DNA of 64,000 nucleotides from Colwellia sp. 12G3 (GCF_002836775.1 NZ_PJAQ01000066.1:434001-498000); one strand, 5' to 3'. Shown: positions 36,171-46,889, numbered from the stretch's first letter. The notes: generated by a model not told the origin, from the sequence alone. Translations and numbers: made by a program.

Positions 36171-38237
36171 ATGATACCAGAACTGGTAGCGACACAAATG
36201 CCTGAGCTTATACCTGAGCTCGGTCACTTAGCCCTTATAATTGCTTTAGCCTTTGCTATTTGCTTAAGTTTGATTCCGTTAATAGGTGTTCATAGCCCTG
36301 AGCAGAGTTCGTTAAAGAAACTCATGACCTATGCTAGGCCACTCGCCTACGGTATGTTTATTTTCACCGGTATCAGTTTTATCATCCTTGCCTACAGTTT
36401 TGTCGTTGATGATTTCTCCATTAAGTATATCGCCAGTCACTCAAACACACATTTACCCTATTACTTTAAAATAAGTGCTGTTTGGGGCGGTCATGAAGGC
36501 TCATTATTATTGTGGGTGTTCTCATTAACCGCATGGACAGCAGCTGTTGCGCGTTTTTCACAAGACATTGAAGAAGAATTTATTTCTCGTGTGCTAGCTG
36601 TCATGGGTATGATTGCTATCGGATTTATAGCTTTTACCCTATTAACCTCTAATCCCTTTGAACGCTTATGGCCAAATGTGCCAATGGAAGGTCGTGATTT
36701 AAATCCATTATTACAAGATGTTGGCTTAATTATTCATCCGCCATTGTTATATCTTGGTTATGTTGGTTTTGCTGTTGCCTTTGCTTTTGCTGTTGCCGCG
36801 TTAATGGCGGGAAAAATGGATGCTGCTTGGGCTCGTTGGTCTCGTCCTTGGACAGTAGGTGCGTGGATGTTCTTAACTGTAGGCATCGCGCTAGGCAGCT
36901 GGTGGGCTTATTATGAACTTGGCTGGGGTGGTTGGTGGTTCTGGGATCCTGTTGAAAATGCATCATTTATGCCTTGGCTTATTGGTACTGCGCTGATTCA
37001 CTCTTTAGCCGTAACAGAAAAACGTGGTACTTTTAGAAACTGGACTATATTACTGGCAATATTTGCTTTTGGCTTAAGCTTATTGGGCACATTTTTAGTA
37101 CGCTCAGGGGTGATTACTTCCGTTCACTCTTTTGCAGCAGATCCTTCTCGCGGTATCTTTATCCTAGTGATTTTAGCCATTGCAATGGGTGGGTCATTAA
37201 CACTGTACGCATTTAGAGCAAATACCGTAGCGAGCTTTTCTCGTTTTGCCTTTTACTCACGTGAAACAGCGTTATTACTGTGTAATGTTATATTAGTTGT
37301 TGCGACGGTGACCGTACTTTTAGGTACCTTATATCCATTATTAGTTGATGCGTTAGGTTATGGAAAAATATCAGTAGGACCTCCGTATTTTAATGCCGTT
37401 TTTGTTCCTATCATGAGTATTCTATTCATTATAATGGGAATTGGTCCGTTAATTCGTTGGAAAAAAGCTAAGCAAGGTGAGTTACGTAAAAGACTGTTAA
37501 GTTCATCAGTATTTAGTATCGCCTTTGGCTTATTATTCCCAGTGATTTACGGTGGTGAGTTTAACATTTTAGTTGCCATGGGCATCACCTTAGCTACTTG
37601 GGTTTTCTTAGTTGTTGTTAAAGAAATTAAAAACCACTTTCAAACGGTCGGAAAATTAACGACAAGTCATATAGGTATGGCAACGGCTCATGCAGGTATC
37701 GCGATCACGATTGTTGGTGTAACCATTGTTTCAATGTATGAAAGTGAAACCAATGTGAAAATGGCACTGAATGAACGAGTGACTGTTTCTGGTTATGAAA
37801 TTGAGTTCAAAGGCATTAAACATGTCGAAGGGCCAAACTATAGTGCCGAGCAGGGACAAATTAATATCTATAAAGTTAATGGTACAGAGGAAAGCGACTT
37901 TGTTGCTTCACTCAAACCAGAACGTCGTACTTATCGCGTACAAACGATGGGAATGACTGAAGCCGGCATTGATCCTGGGTTGTTCCGTGACGTATACGTA
38001 GCTTTAGGTGACCCATTACCAGATGGTGCTTGGGCAATACGTGTGCATTATAAGCCATTTGTACGTTGGATTTGGTTAGGCGCAATCTTTATGGGGCTAG
38101 GTGGTCTTCTTTCTATGCTTGATAAACGTTATCGCCGTAAAAAACCGGCATTGGTAAATTCGCCTGTTGCTGCTGACAGCATGTCAGAAGTGATCATTGG
38201 CACAGCCACCACTAATTCAAAAGCCTCGGAGGCGTAA
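36171..38237 (+). CDS. ccmF: Cytochrome c heme lyase subunit CcmF
   Basis: Large inner-membrane protein (688 residues, about 15 membrane segments) that attaches heme to apocytochrome c together with CcmH and CcmI. The WWD motif is WGGWWFWDPVENASFMPWL near residue 253. Other landmarks are KISAVWGGHEGSLLLWV and GTFLVRSGVITSVHSFAADPSRG. ccmG follows after two bases. First gene of ccmFGHI. Confidence 0.96.
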   Translation: MIPELVATQMPELIPELGHLALIIALAFAICLSLIPLIGVHSPEQSSLKKLMTYARPLAYGMFIFTGISFIILAYSFVVDDFSIKYIASHSNTHLPYYFKISAVWGGHEGSLLLWVFSLTAWTAAVARFSQDIEEEFISRVLAVMGMIAIGFIAFTLLTSNPFERLWPNVPMEGRDLNPLLQDVGLIIHPPLLYLGYVGFAVAFAFAVAALMAGKMDAAWARWSRPWTVGAWMFLTVGIALGSWWAYYELGWGGWWFWDPVENASFMPWLIGTALIHSLAVTEKRGTFRNWTILLAIFAFGLSLLGTFLVRSGVITSVHSFAADPSRGIFILVILAIAMGGSLTLYAFRANTVASFSRFAFYSRETALLLCNVILVVATVTVLLGTLYPLLVDALGYGKISVGPPYFNAVFVPIMSILFIIMGIGPLIRWKKAKQGELRKRLLSSSVFSIAFGLLFPVIYGGEFNILVAMGITLATWVFLVVVKEIKNHFQTVGKLTTSHIGMATAHAGIAITIVGVTIVSMYESETNVKMALNERVTVSGYEIEFKGIKHVEGPNYSAEQGQINIYKVNGTEESDFVASLKPERRTYRVQTMGMTEAGIDPGLFRDVYVALGDPLPDGAWAIRVHYKPFVRWIWLGAIFMGLGGLLSMLDKRYRRKKPALVNSPVAADSMSEVIIGTATTNSKASEA

Positions 38238-38239
38238 TA

Positions 38240-38788
38240 ATGGGTAAGCTAATTCGCTTTCTGCCATTGATATTAGTTATCGCTTTAGGTGTTGTATTAT
38301 ATCGTGGCTTATCACTTAACCCACAAGATATGCCATCAGCATTGGTTGGTAAAACTATGCCAGCTTTTGAACTGCAAACATTAAATAATAGCGATAAAAT
38401 GGTCACACAGGCTGATTTACTCGGTGATATTGTGTTAATTAATGTTTGGGCTACTTGGTGTCCTACCTGTAAGTATGAACACCCGTACCTCGTTGATGTA
38501 GCTAAAGATGATCAAGTAAAACTGTATGGTTTGAATTATAAAGATGAGCGTGTTGCAGCACAGCAATGGCTACAACAGTATGAAGATCCTTATGTGTTCT
38601 CTATTTTTGATGACGAAGGCACGTTAGGTCTAAACCTTGGTGTTTATGGCGCGCCAGAAACATTTGTTATTGATCACCATGGTATTATTCGTAAACGTTT
38701 TGCTGGTGCCATTGATACGCGCGTATGGCGACGTGAATTTGAGCCATTAATTGCTCAGCTAATTGAAGAAAAAAAGCAGGGGAAATAA
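38240..38788 (+). CDS. ccmG: Thiol:disulfide interchange protein CcmG/DsbE
   Basis: Membrane-anchored periplasmic thioredoxin-like protein of 182 residues that reduces apocytochrome c cysteines. N-terminal anchor at about 5-22; active site WATWCPTCKYEH, with the WCPTC typical of CcmG; conserved cis-proline region in GVYGAPETFVID. The ccmH ATG follows the stop by one base. Confidence 0.95.
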   Translation: MGKLIRFLPLILVIALGVVLYRGLSLNPQDMPSALVGKTMPAFELQTLNNSDKMVTQADLLGDIVLINVWATWCPTCKYEHPYLVDVAKDDQVKLYGLNYKDERVAAQQWLQQYEDPYVFSIFDDEGTLGLNLGVYGAPETFVIDHHGIIRKRFAGAIDTRVWRREFEPLIAQLIEEKKQGK

Positions 38789-38789
38789 C

Positions 38790-39257
38790 ATGCGTTTAAT
38801 CAGCATACTTATACTCACGTTGGTGTTTGTCTTTAGTACTAATCAGGCAAGCGCGAGTCCAGTTGATACTTATGAGTTTCAGGATGAAGTGACTAAAATT
38901 CGCTTTCAAGCGTTAAGTAAAGAATTACGATGTCCTAAATGTCAAAACCAAAACTTAGCTGATTCTAACTCACCCATTGCCGCTGATTTGCGACGAGAGC
39001 TTTACGAGTTGTTACAACAAGGCAAAGCCGATATTGAAATTGTTAACTTTATGGTCGACCGTTATGGTGAGTTTGTTTTATATCGACCAAGAGTATCGCA
39101 ATTAACCTACGTATTATGGTTTGGTCCAGCAGTCCTTATTTTGTTCGGCATTATTATCGTTATTGTTATTGTCCGCAGAAAACCAGTACCTAAAGAGGCC
39201 TTGGTTTTAACGAAAGCGCAACAAGATAAGCTCAACAGCTTAATAAAAGATAAATAA
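38790..39257 (+). CDS. ccmH: Cytochrome c maturation protein CcmH
   Basis: Membrane-bound thiol oxidoreductase of the heme ligation complex, 155 residues. The start at 38790 has AGGGGAAA before it; the longer frame from 38763 overlaps ccmG and lacks support. Signal peptide to about ASA, then the redox motif LRCPKCQNQNLADSN near residue 45, and one C-terminal membrane helix. This is the short CcmH form; the TPR part is the separate ccmI. Confidence 0.93.
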   Translation: MRLISILILTLVFVFSTNQASASPVDTYEFQDEVTKIRFQALSKELRCPKCQNQNLADSNSPIAADLRRELYELLQQGKADIEIVNFMVDRYGEFVLYRPRVSQLTYVLWFGPAVLILFGIIIVIVIVRRKPVPKEALVLTKAQQDKLNSLIKDK

Positions 39258-39293
39258 CCACTCGTATCATTAAAAGAAGTAGTAGATAACATT

Positions 39294-40601
39294 ATGGAAT
39301 TTTTAGTAATAAGCCTTATATTTTTAATTTTATTATTATTAATGGTATGGCGACCTTTCTTCAAACAGAAGAGCCAAGACGTTCTTGTCGATAGTAGTTT
39401 GCGTGACGAAACCAATGTCCGTTTGTATCATGAACATAAAAAAGAGATAGAAAAAGATTACGGCGAAGGGGGAATTGATGAGGAAAACTATCAATATCTA
39501 TTGGCTGAACTGGATAACACCTTATTGCAAGATATAGAAAGCACGTCAAAAAATGTATCAGTAGCGACCAATACAAAGTCATATTCTCCGTTTTGGCCAC
39601 TTGGGTTAAGTGTATTTATTATCATTTTCTCAGTCGCGCTTTATAACAAGCAAGGCAGTTACAAACTCATTACTGAATTACCTGCAGGGCATGGTCAGCA
39701 AGAAGCTATGTCACAGGAGAAAATGTTAAAGCAGCGTGAAAATGAAGCAATGGCACATATTGAAAAACTGCAACAACATATCGAATCAAACCCTGAAGAT
39801 AGCGAAGCTTGGTATAACTTAGGACAAACCTATGTTGCCGTTGGCGGATTTGATGAGGCCGTTGCTGCATTTAGCCAAGTGATTAAAATTGAAGGCGAGC
39901 ATGCTGATATTTTAGGTGCTATTGCACAAGCGCTTTATTATAAAAATGATCAGAAAATTAGTGACCAAGTACAAGATTATATTGATAAAGCATTAGCACT
40001 AGATATAAACGATGCAGCCACCAATATTTTATTAGGTATGCATAATTTTATTGGTGAAAATTACCAACTAGCCATAACTCATTGGCAACGTGTTATTGAT
40101 GCAAATAACCAAGGCGTTAATATTACCGCTCTTAAAGAAGCAGTGGCCGAAGCTAATAATCGACTGGGTCAGTCAGCAACTAGCACAGCAGGTAACTCGG
40201 TAAGTCAGTCAGCAACGAATTCAGCAGATAAAACACAAGCGGTTGCTGGTCCACAATTAAAAGTGAGTGTTAGTATCTCGGATGAAGTTGCGAAGCAGTT
40301 AGCACAGGGTGAAGACCGCGTAGTATTTATCTATGCAGTACCTACTAATGGTCAACGTATGCCGCTTGCTGCAGTTAAAATGAAAGCCAGCGATTTACCT
40401 ACCGTTATTGTGTTAAACAATAGCCAAGCAATGAGCCCAACAAATAACTTAGCTAGTGTAGAAAAAGTGCATGTATATGCCATTGTCTCAATGCAGGGTG
40501 GTGTTGGTATTAAATCAGGTGACTATAAAGCACAAGCTTTAGGTGTTGATGTTAATAGCAGTGAAACACTTGAACTGATCGTAAATACTTTAGTTGAATA
40601 A
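39294..40601 (+). CDS. ccmI: Cytochrome c maturation protein CcmI
   Basis: Membrane-anchored apocytochrome c chaperone of 435 residues. Two N-terminal membrane helices (about 1-22 and 97-113) flank a cytoplasmic loop. Tetratricopeptide repeats follow (EAWYNLGQTYVAVGGFDEAVAAFSQVI near residue 165, then about 240-280). The C-terminal domain (YAVPTNGQRMPLAAVKMKASDLP) is the periplasmic domain found in long CcmI proteins. End of ccmFGHI. Confidence 0.9.
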   Translation: MEFLVISLIFLILLLLMVWRPFFKQKSQDVLVDSSLRDETNVRLYHEHKKEIEKDYGEGGIDEENYQYLLAELDNTLLQDIESTSKNVSVATNTKSYSPFWPLGLSVFIIIFSVALYNKQGSYKLITELPAGHGQQEAMSQEKMLKQRENEAMAHIEKLQQHIESNPEDSEAWYNLGQTYVAVGGFDEAVAAFSQVIKIEGEHADILGAIAQALYYKNDQKISDQVQDYIDKALALDINDAATNILLGMHNFIGENYQLAITHWQRVIDANNQGVNITALKEAVAEANNRLGQSATSTAGNSVSQSATNSADKTQAVAGPQLKVSVSISDEVAKQLAQGEDRVVFIYAVPTNGQRMPLAAVKMKASDLPTVIVLNNSQAMSPTNNLASVEKVHVYAIVSMQGGVGIKSGDYKAQALGVDVNSSETLELIVNTLVE

Positions 40602-40718
40602 CAGTTCTATTAGCCAGTACAAGTGGGCAATAATTTAATTAAGTTGCTATAAGTTGATCTTTCTTACTCGGGCAACGTATTAAGGTTGCTCATTAAGTTT
40701 AATAAGAAGAAAAGCCAA

Positions 40719-41783
40719 ATGAAATCTCGGTTTAGTGCACGTAAAAAAGAGTGTGAGAATACGGTTGATGATATGAAAAAACCATCAACCGCAGTATTAA
40801 TAACTAATTTAGGTTCACCTGATGAACCTACAACCAGTGCTGTACGTCGCTATTTACGAGAGTTCTTATCTGATAGGCGTGTAGTTGAAATTCCGCGTCT
40901 AATTTGGCTTATCATTTTACACGGTATTATTTTACGGATCCGACCGGCAAAGTCGGCCAAGTTATACCAAACTGTTTGGCAAGATGATGGTGCTCCGTTA
41001 ATAAGCATTACTGCAGCGCAAAAAGTAAAACTGGCGGCAAAAATTAAATCTCACTATGGTGATAATGTCGTTGTTGATTTTGCCATGCGTTATGGCAATC
41101 CATCAGTGGCGAGTGTAATGCAAAAATTTCAACAACAAGGTGTTGATAAAATTGTCGTATTACCTTTATATCCTCAGTATGCAGGCCCAACAACAGCGTC
41201 GACTTTCGATGCTGTTAGTAAAGAATTACAAAAGTGGCGTTATATACCGTCTATACACTTCTTAAATACCTATCATAACAATCCACTTTATATTCAAGCA
41301 TTAGCCGATACAGTAAAAGAGCATGTGGCAAGTCATGGAAAACCACAGCGCTTAGTGCTTTCGTATCATGGTATGCCTGAGCTATTTCGTCAGTGGGGTG
41401 ATCCCTATTATGATTACTGTCTTGAAACAACGGTACTAGTTAAAACGTTATTGCTTGAAAGTGATTTAGGCTTTACTGATGATGAAATTATCATGACCTT
41501 TCAATCCCGTTTTGGTAAGGCAGAGTGGCTTAAACCTTATACTGATGTGACTCTTGAACAACTTGCTGAGCAAGGTATAAAACACCTTGCTATTATGAGC
41601 CCTGCATTTAGTGCCGATTGTTTAGAAACACTGGAAGAGTTAATTCACGAAAATAGCGAAGTATTTTTAAAGGCTGGTGGTGAAACCTATCATTATATCG
41701 CCGCGTTAAACGACCGTGACGACCATATTAATGCCTTGTTTAATATATTAAAGCCAACATTAGGTTCGCCTGAAAGTAACTAG
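40719..41783 (+). CDS. hemH: Ferrochelatase
   Basis: Inserts Fe2+ into protoporphyrin IX in the last step of heme synthesis, fitting next to the ccm heme-handling genes. From the ATG at 40719 (AAGAAGAAA before it) it has 354 residues; the TTG at 40686 and an internal ATG at about 40770 are alternatives, the last giving the usual N-terminus KKPSTAVLITNLGSPDEP. The catalytic His is in LSYHGMPELF, and TFQSRFGKAEWLKPYTD and MSPAFSADCLETLEE are conserved blocks. Confidence 0.93.
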   Translation: MKSRFSARKKECENTVDDMKKPSTAVLITNLGSPDEPTTSAVRRYLREFLSDRRVVEIPRLIWLIILHGIILRIRPAKSAKLYQTVWQDDGAPLISITAAQKVKLAAKIKSHYGDNVVVDFAMRYGNPSVASVMQKFQQQGVDKIVVLPLYPQYAGPTTASTFDAVSKELQKWRYIPSIHFLNTYHNNPLYIQALADTVKEHVASHGKPQRLVLSYHGMPELFRQWGDPYYDYCLETTVLVKTLLLESDLGFTDDEIIMTFQSRFGKAEWLKPYTDVTLEQLAEQGIKHLAIMSPAFSADCLETLEELIHENSEVFLKAGGETYHYIAALNDRDDHINALFNILKPTLGSPESN

Positions 41784-41868
41784 CTAAAAGGTTAGGAACA
41801 GAGTTAAAAATAAGGGCAGCCCCCCGCAAATTCAATAAACTCACTTGCTAAGTGATATAAAAATAGTA

Positions 41869-41888
41869 TACTGTTTTTATATACAGTT
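41869..41888. promoter_or_regulatory. LexA (SOS) box before dinB
   Basis: TACTGTTTTTATATACAGTT matches the gammaproteobacterial SOS box (CTGT, 8 bases, ACAG) with both half-sites perfect, 20 bases before the dinB ATG. Confidence 0.88.
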
Positions 41889-41908
41889 ACTTGGCGGTGG
41901 AGTGTAAA

Positions 41909-42967
41909 ATGGGTAATCAGAGAAAAATCATTCATATTGATATGGACTGCTTTTATGCTGCTGTTGAAATGCGTGATTTTCCTGAATATCAAAATATCCC
42001 ATTAGCCGTTGGTGGTGATGGTCCACGTAGTGTCTTATGTACAAGTAATTATCAAGCTCGTCAGTTTGGTGTCCGTGCTGCAATGCCTGCTATTAAAGCA
42101 AAACAGCTTTGCCCACACCTTAAAATTGTTCATGGCCGCATGGATGTATATAAAGAAACCTCTAAACATATAAGGGAAATTTTTTCTCGCTATACCGATC
42201 TCATTGAACCGTTATCATTAGATGAGGCTTATCTTGATGTTACTGATGCAACTATGTGTCAGGGCAGTGCCACCCTTATTGCTGAAAAAATTAGAGCTGA
42301 TATTTTTAATGAGTTAAAACTGACGGCATCGGCAGGAATAGCACCAAATAAATTTTTAGCTAAAATTGCCAGTGACGAAAATAAACCGAATGGTCAGTGC
42401 GTTATTACCCCTGATAAAGTCGCAAATTTTGTCGAAAAACTATCACTAAAGAAAATCCCCGGTATTGGCCCGAAAACATTTGAAAAGTTAAATAAACATG
42501 GTTATGTAACCTGTGCAGATGTACGTCAAAGTGATATTAGAACACTACAAAATATCGTTGGTAAATTTGCTACTAGTTTGTATTTAACGTCACATGGTGT
42601 CGATAATAGAGCGTTAGAGGTTAGTCGGCAACGCAAGTCACTGGCCATTGAAACAACGTTAGCAAAAGATTTATCGTCGCAAGATGAATGTGAACTCGTT
42701 ATAGAGTCATTATATCAGAAACTGCTCACTCGACTTGCACCACACAGTAATAGAGAGATTATTAAGCAGGGGGTAAAACTAAAGTTTGCTGACTTTAATC
42801 AAACTACTGTCGAGACACAAAGTCATGAATGTCAGCAGGCACTCTTTACTAGTTTACTCTCAAAGGCATATAGCAGGTCAAACCACCGTGGAATACGTTT
42901 GGTCGGCTTAACCTTAGGGTTTGCTGATAGTCCAGGTGAAAGCCAACAGATGTCATTTTCACTGTAG
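41909..42967 (+). CDS. dinB: DNA polymerase IV
   Basis: Y-family translesion polymerase of 352 residues, the E. coli length (351). Starts at the ATG at 41909 with GGTGGAG before it, not the TTG at 41891. Metal-binding acidic residues appear in HIDMDCFYAAVE and SLDEAYLDVT. SAGIAPNKFLAKIASDENKPNGQ, the helix-hairpin-helix IPGIGPKTFEKL and the little-finger domain follow. The C-terminal QMSFSL resembles a beta-clamp binding peptide. SOS control is expected from the LexA box. Confidence 0.95.
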   Translation: MGNQRKIIHIDMDCFYAAVEMRDFPEYQNIPLAVGGDGPRSVLCTSNYQARQFGVRAAMPAIKAKQLCPHLKIVHGRMDVYKETSKHIREIFSRYTDLIEPLSLDEAYLDVTDATMCQGSATLIAEKIRADIFNELKLTASAGIAPNKFLAKIASDENKPNGQCVITPDKVANFVEKLSLKKIPGIGPKTFEKLNKHGYVTCADVRQSDIRTLQNIVGKFATSLYLTSHGVDNRALEVSRQRKSLAIETTLAKDLSSQDECELVIESLYQKLLTRLAPHSNREIIKQGVKLKFADFNQTTVETQSHECQQALFTSLLSKAYSRSNHRGIRLVGLTLGFADSPGESQQMSFSL

Positions 42968-43003
42968 TACTTGTACCTATTCAATTAAAATATTTCCCAC
43001 ATT

Positions 43004-43080
43004 CGCGCTCTAAAAGACTTCAATGCTTCGTTTCTATCATTCACAATAGCCTGCTATTGCTCAATTGAGCGCCTTACCTT
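43004..43080 (-). repeat. Dispersed repeat, copy 1
   Basis: On the minus strand this reads AAGGCGCTCAATTGAGCAAT then AGCAGGCTATTG and a divergent tail. A second copy in the opposite orientation lies at 55850-55921, with the first 35 bases almost identical and the tail recognisable. The core holds a short hairpin (CAATAGC/GCTATTG). A fragment resembling only the tail (AAGTGGGCAATAATTTAATT) is at about 40620. Confidence 0.6.
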
Positions 43081-43118
43081 GATTAATTTTTCTTTCACAC
43101 AACAAGATCAAAAACAAA

Positions 43119-43355
43119 ATGAAACGAGTATTACGTGCTCAGGCATGGCTATACATTAATATTGAAGTTGAACAAATAGGTGTTTGTGCAACATTTATCC
43201 AAGAATTGCGTGAAAGTTGTGAAATTGATTGGTATCTTCAAGCTGAGGTTGCGTATAATAAGCAGCACAAAAAGAACAAGCTAAGAAAATTCGTTTTTTA
43301 TAATACCCAGGTTATTCCCGTAATAAAAATTTTCGGTATAAAGCTAAAGCCATAA
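43119..43355 (+). CDS. Small hypothetical protein, 78 residues
   Basis: A possible gene between the repeat and alaS. The product MKRVLRAQAWLYINIEVEQI continues into a mixed charged region and a basic C-terminus (KIFGIKLKP). It has no signal peptide or recognised motif, and there is only a weak ribosome binding site. The even composition and the absence of a competing frame are the only support; I do not recognise it. Confidence 0.35.
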   Translation: MKRVLRAQAWLYINIEVEQIGVCATFIQELRESCEIDWYLQAEVAYNKQHKKNKLRKFVFYNTQVIPVIKIFGIKLKP

Positions 43356-43406
43356 TGAACGTAGACCCTAATTAAAATAGACCTAAATCGATTTGTAGAG
43401 TATCCC

Positions 43407-46037
43407 ATGATTAAAAGCACCGCTGAAGTCCGTCAGGCATTTTTAGAATTTTTTGCCACCAAACAACATCAAATAGTTCAAAGTAGCTCACTGGTTCCTG
43501 GTAATGATGCAACATTATTATTTACCAATGCTGGCATGGTTCCTTTTAAAGATGTTTTTTTAGGTGCTGAAAAACGTAGTTATACACGAGCAACCTCTGC
43601 ACAACGTTGTGTAAGAGCCGGTGGTAAGCATAACGACTTAGAAAATGTTGGCTACACTGCGCGTCATCACACTTTTTTTGAAATGATGGGTAACTTTAGT
43701 TTTGGAGATTACTTTAAAAATGAAGCAATTAGTTATGCTTGGGAGTTTTTAACTGGCGAATTAGGCTTAGCAAAAGAAAAGTTGTTAGTCACTGTATATG
43801 CCACGGATGAGGAAGCTTTCTCTTACTGGCGAGATGAAATTGGTGTACCTGAAGATAAAATAATTCGTATAGGTGATAAGTCAGCTAATAAAAAATATGA
43901 ATCAGATAACTTCTGGTCAATGGGTGATACCGGCCCTTGTGGACCTTGTTCTGAAATATTTTATGATCACGGGGAAGACATCTTCGGTGGACCTCCAGGC
44001 TCTCCTGATGAAGACGGTGACCGTTTTATAGAGATATGGAACATAGTATTTATGCAGTTTAACCGTCAAAGTGACGGTACCATGGAACCGTTACCAAACC
44101 CTTCAATTGATACTGGTATGGGCTTAGAGCGTATTTCTGCAATTATGCAAAATGTGCATAGCAACTATGAAATTGATATTTTCCAAGCGCTGATTAAAGA
44201 TACTGCAGCATTACTTGATTGTAGTGACCTTGAGCATAAATCACTCCGTGTTATTAGTGATCATATTCGCTCATGTAGCTTCTTAATTGTTGACGGAGTT
44301 GTACCGTCAAATGAAGGCCGTGGTTATGTACTTCGTCGTATTATTCGTCGTGCTATTCGACATGGTCATAAGCTAGAAGCGGTAGGACATTTCTTCCATA
44401 AACTTGTTAGCTCATTAATTGAGCAGATGGGAGAGGCATATCCAGAGTTAGCTCAGCAACAAGCAATTATTGAAAAACTATTACGTATTGAAGAAGAGCA
44501 GTTTGGTCGAACTCTCGATCGAGGCATGATCTTATTAGAAGATATTTTAGCTAACTTACCTGGCGATACAATTCAAGGTGATGACGTATTTAAGCTTTAC
44601 GATACCTACGGTTTTCCGGCAGATTTAACGGCAGATATTGCCCGAGAGCGCGACTTGAAAATTGATAAAGACGGTTTTGATGCTGCTATGAAGCAACAGC
44701 GAGAACGTGCACAACAAGCAAGTCAATTTGGTACTGATTATAATCAACAACTTAAATCTGACCAAAAGACTGCTTTTAAAGGTTACGACAATGATTCATA
44801 TTCAGCGACAGTGGTTGAGCTATTTAATAGCAAAGATCAAGACCCAGTAAATCAATTAAACTCAGGTGAGCAGGGTATTGTGATATTAGATCATACACCA
44901 TTCTACGCTGAATCAGGCGGTCAAGTAGGTGATAGTGGTTTATTACATCTTGATGGCGGAGTATTTGAAGTAACTGATACCATTAAATTAGGTAATGCTT
45001 TTGCTCATAGAGGTACAGCGCGCACTGATGTTGGCTTAAATCGTCGAGTAAAAGCCGAAATTAATGTTGAACGCAGAGCTAATATTGTTAAAAACCATAC
45101 CGCAACGCATCTATTACATGCAGCCTTGCGCAAAGTATTGGGTGACCATGTTACTCAGAAAGGTTCTTTATGTGATAGCGATAAATTACGTTTTGATTTT
45201 TCTCATTTTGAAGGTGTTACTGCTCAAGAATTACATACGGTTGAGCAAATGGTTAATGATGAAATCCGTCGTAATCACTCTAAAAAAACTGAGTCTATGT
45301 ATATTGAAGAAGCTAAAGAAAAAGGTGCTATGGCACTCTTTGGTGAGAAATATGATGATGAAGTGCGTGTAGTAACCTTAGGTGACTTTTCAATAGAGCT
45401 TTGTGGTGGTGTGCATGTTAATAGAACAGGTGATATAGGTTTATTAAAAATTGTTTCTGAATCGGGTACTGCTGCAGGCGTACGTCGTATTGAAGCAGTT
45501 ACGGGAACCGGCGCACTTGATTATATTAATCAACAGACTGCCTCTTTAACAAGTATTGCTGCACTGGTTAAAAGTGATGTAACGAATGCGAGTAGTAAAG
45601 TTGAGCAACTTGTTAGCCGTTTTAAGCAGCTAGAAAAAGAAATTGGACAGCTAAAACAGGAGCTTGCTGCACAAGCAGGATCTGATTTAGTTAATAACAC
45701 TATTGAAATTAATGGCGTTAAGGTACTGATTGCAGATTTAGGTGGTGTAGAAAGCAAAGCACTTCGCGGCATGGTTGATGAACTTAAAAACAAAATGCAA
45801 TCAGGCGTTATTATGCTGGCAACCGCTAATGGTCCTAAAGTCGGCTTAATTGCTGGTGTTACCAAAGACTTGGTTGGTCGAGTCAAAGCAGGCGAATTAG
45901 TCAATATGGTTGCTCTGCAAGTCGGTGGTAAAGGTGGCGGTCGTCCTGATATGGCACAAGCGGGTGGTACTCAGCCAGAAAACATAACCTTAGCACTTGA
46001 AAGTGTCTCGGCATGGCTAACAGAAAAATTAGCTTAG
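43407..46037 (+). CDS. alaS: Alanyl-tRNA synthetase
   Basis: Charges tRNA-Ala and proofreads mischarged Ser/Gly, 876 residues as in E. coli (875). The class II catalytic core fills about 1-460 ([53 protein letters not shown]). The editing domain carries [12 protein letters not shown] and the zinc-binding [13 protein letters not shown]. The C-Ala domain (about 770-876) follows a coiled coil. It sits upstream of csrA and the Ser/Arg tRNA cluster, as in E. coli, but recA and recX are not adjacent. Confidence 0.97.
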   Translation: MIKSTAEVRQAFLEFFATKQHQIVQSSSLVPGNDATLLFTNAGMVPFKDVFLGAEKRSYTRATSAQRCVRAGGKHNDLENVGYTARHHTFFEMMGNFSFGDYFKNEAISYAWEFLTGELGLAKEKLLVTVYATDEEAFSYWRDEIGVPEDKIIRIGDKSANKKYESDNFWSMGDTGPCGPCSEIFYDHGEDIFGGPPGSPDEDGDRFIEIWNIVFMQFNRQSDGTMEPLPNPSIDTGMGLERISAIMQNVHSNYEIDIFQALIKDTAALLDCSDLEHKSLRVISDHIRSCSFLIVDGVVPSNEGRGYVLRRIIRRAIRHGHKLEAVGHFFHKLVSSLIEQMGEAYPELAQQQAIIEKLLRIEEEQFGRTLDRGMILLEDILANLPGDTIQGDDVFKLYDTYGFPADLTADIARERDLKIDKDGFDAAMKQQRERAQQASQFGTDYNQQLKSDQKTAFKGYDNDSYSATVVELFNSKDQDPVNQLNSGEQGIVILDHTPFYAESGGQVGDSGLLHLDGGVFEVTDTIKLGNAFAHRGTARTDVGLNRRVKAEINVERRANIVKNHTATHLLHAALRKVLGDHVTQKGSLCDSDKLRFDFSHFEGVTAQELHTVEQMVNDEIRRNHSKKTESMYIEEAKEKGAMALFGEKYDDEVRVVTLGDFSIELCGGVHVNRTGDIGLLKIVSESGTAAGVRRIEAVTGTGALDYINQQTASLTSIAALVKSDVTNASSKVEQLVSRFKQLEKEIGQLKQELAAQAGSDLVNNTIEINGVKVLIADLGGVESKALRGMVDELKNKMQSGVIMLATANGPKVGLIAGVTKDLVGRVKAGELVNMVALQVGGKGGGRPDMAQAGGTQPENITLALESVSAWLTEKLA

Positions 46038-46086
46038 ATGTCATAAAAGCGGTTAGTCGTATTTAACCACTAACATTACCTATAAT

Positions 46087-46114
46087 AAAAAAGGAAGCAT
46101 TTGCTTCCTTTTTT
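46087..46114 (+). terminator. Terminator after alaS
   Basis: Perfect stem AAAAAAGGAAGCA / TGCTTCCTTTTTT with a 2-base loop and T run. Confidence 0.88.
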
Positions 46115-46485
46115 GATTTTAACGAATGGTATAAAAATATTATTTTAACTATTGAATGTTACAAATCTGTTACGGCTTACAGTAAACATCTAAATCATTG
46201 CAATTGATCACAGATTTAGTAGTAAAAATAAGCTATAAAGCTATTAAAGGATATGGAAATCTTGCTAAAATATGAAAGATTAATAGTGTGACAATATTTT
46301 TGTTACTTATTATCGAAGCTTCATTGAAAACGATCATCGGATATGGTGTTTTTAGTGAATAATGACTTTTTATAGAAAATTGACTATTAGTTATAGTGAA
46401 TGGATTAAAAAGTAGCTATTCGAATATATTACTAGCTTATATATATTTATTTAGTGATCTCACTTTAAAGGATAAGGAAGAAAAT
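46115..46485 (+). other. Leader region of csrA
   Basis: About 370 AT-rich bases between alaS and csrA. Two GGA motifs at 46467-46480 (AAAGGATAAGGAAG) overlap the ribosome binding site, the arrangement used by CsrA for translational self-repression. GGATATGG occurs twice further upstream. No other gene or clear promoter can be named. Confidence 0.45.
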
Positions 46486-46686
46486 ATGCTTATATTAACA
46501 CGACGCGTTGGTGAAACATTAATGATTGGTGACGAAGTTACCGTGACTGTTTTAGGCGTTAAAGGAAATCAGGTAAGAATAGGTGTTAATGCGCCGAAAG
46601 AAATCTCAGTGCACCGTGAAGAAATTTACATGCGTATTCAAGCCGAAAAAGGCGATACTGAAGTTTCAGGCAATAAAGATCTATAA
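46486..46686 (+). CDS. csrA: Carbon storage regulator CsrA
   Basis: Small dimeric RNA-binding protein (66 residues) that controls translation and stability of mRNAs with GGA motifs. The sequence [20 protein letters not shown] and the RNA-contacting VHREEIY (Arg44) are canonical. I start at the ATG at 46486 with AAGGAAG before it; the frame extends upstream to 46396 but those residues are not CsrA. A terminator follows, then the Ser/Arg tRNA cluster, the same neighbourhood as in E. coli. Confidence 0.97.
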   Translation: MLILTRRVGETLMIGDEVTVTVLGVKGNQVRIGVNAPKEISVHREEIYMRIQAEKGDTEVSGNKDL

Positions 46687-46771
46687 CTCAATTATCATTA
46701 AGCCGATTTGTAGAGTTTTTAAATAATAGTGTTATACAAAGTGTTATTTAAAGCTTTATATCACAGTTAAG

Positions 46772-46797
46772 AAACACCGCTCAGGCGGTGTTTTTTT
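46772..46797 (+). terminator. Terminator after csrA
   Basis: Stem AAACACCGC / GCGGTGTTT with a 4-base loop and T run. Confidence 0.88.
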
Positions 46798-46889
46798 ATG
46801 CTTTACGTTTGCTTAATGATTAAAAAACAACATATTTGACTGAATTGTCAGCAAATAGAAAATTATCCTAAAAAAACACTAAAAATTGT

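Noticed and set aside
45530..45904. 124-residue open frame antisense to alaS
   Set aside because: Shadow frame within the conserved C-terminal part of alaS.
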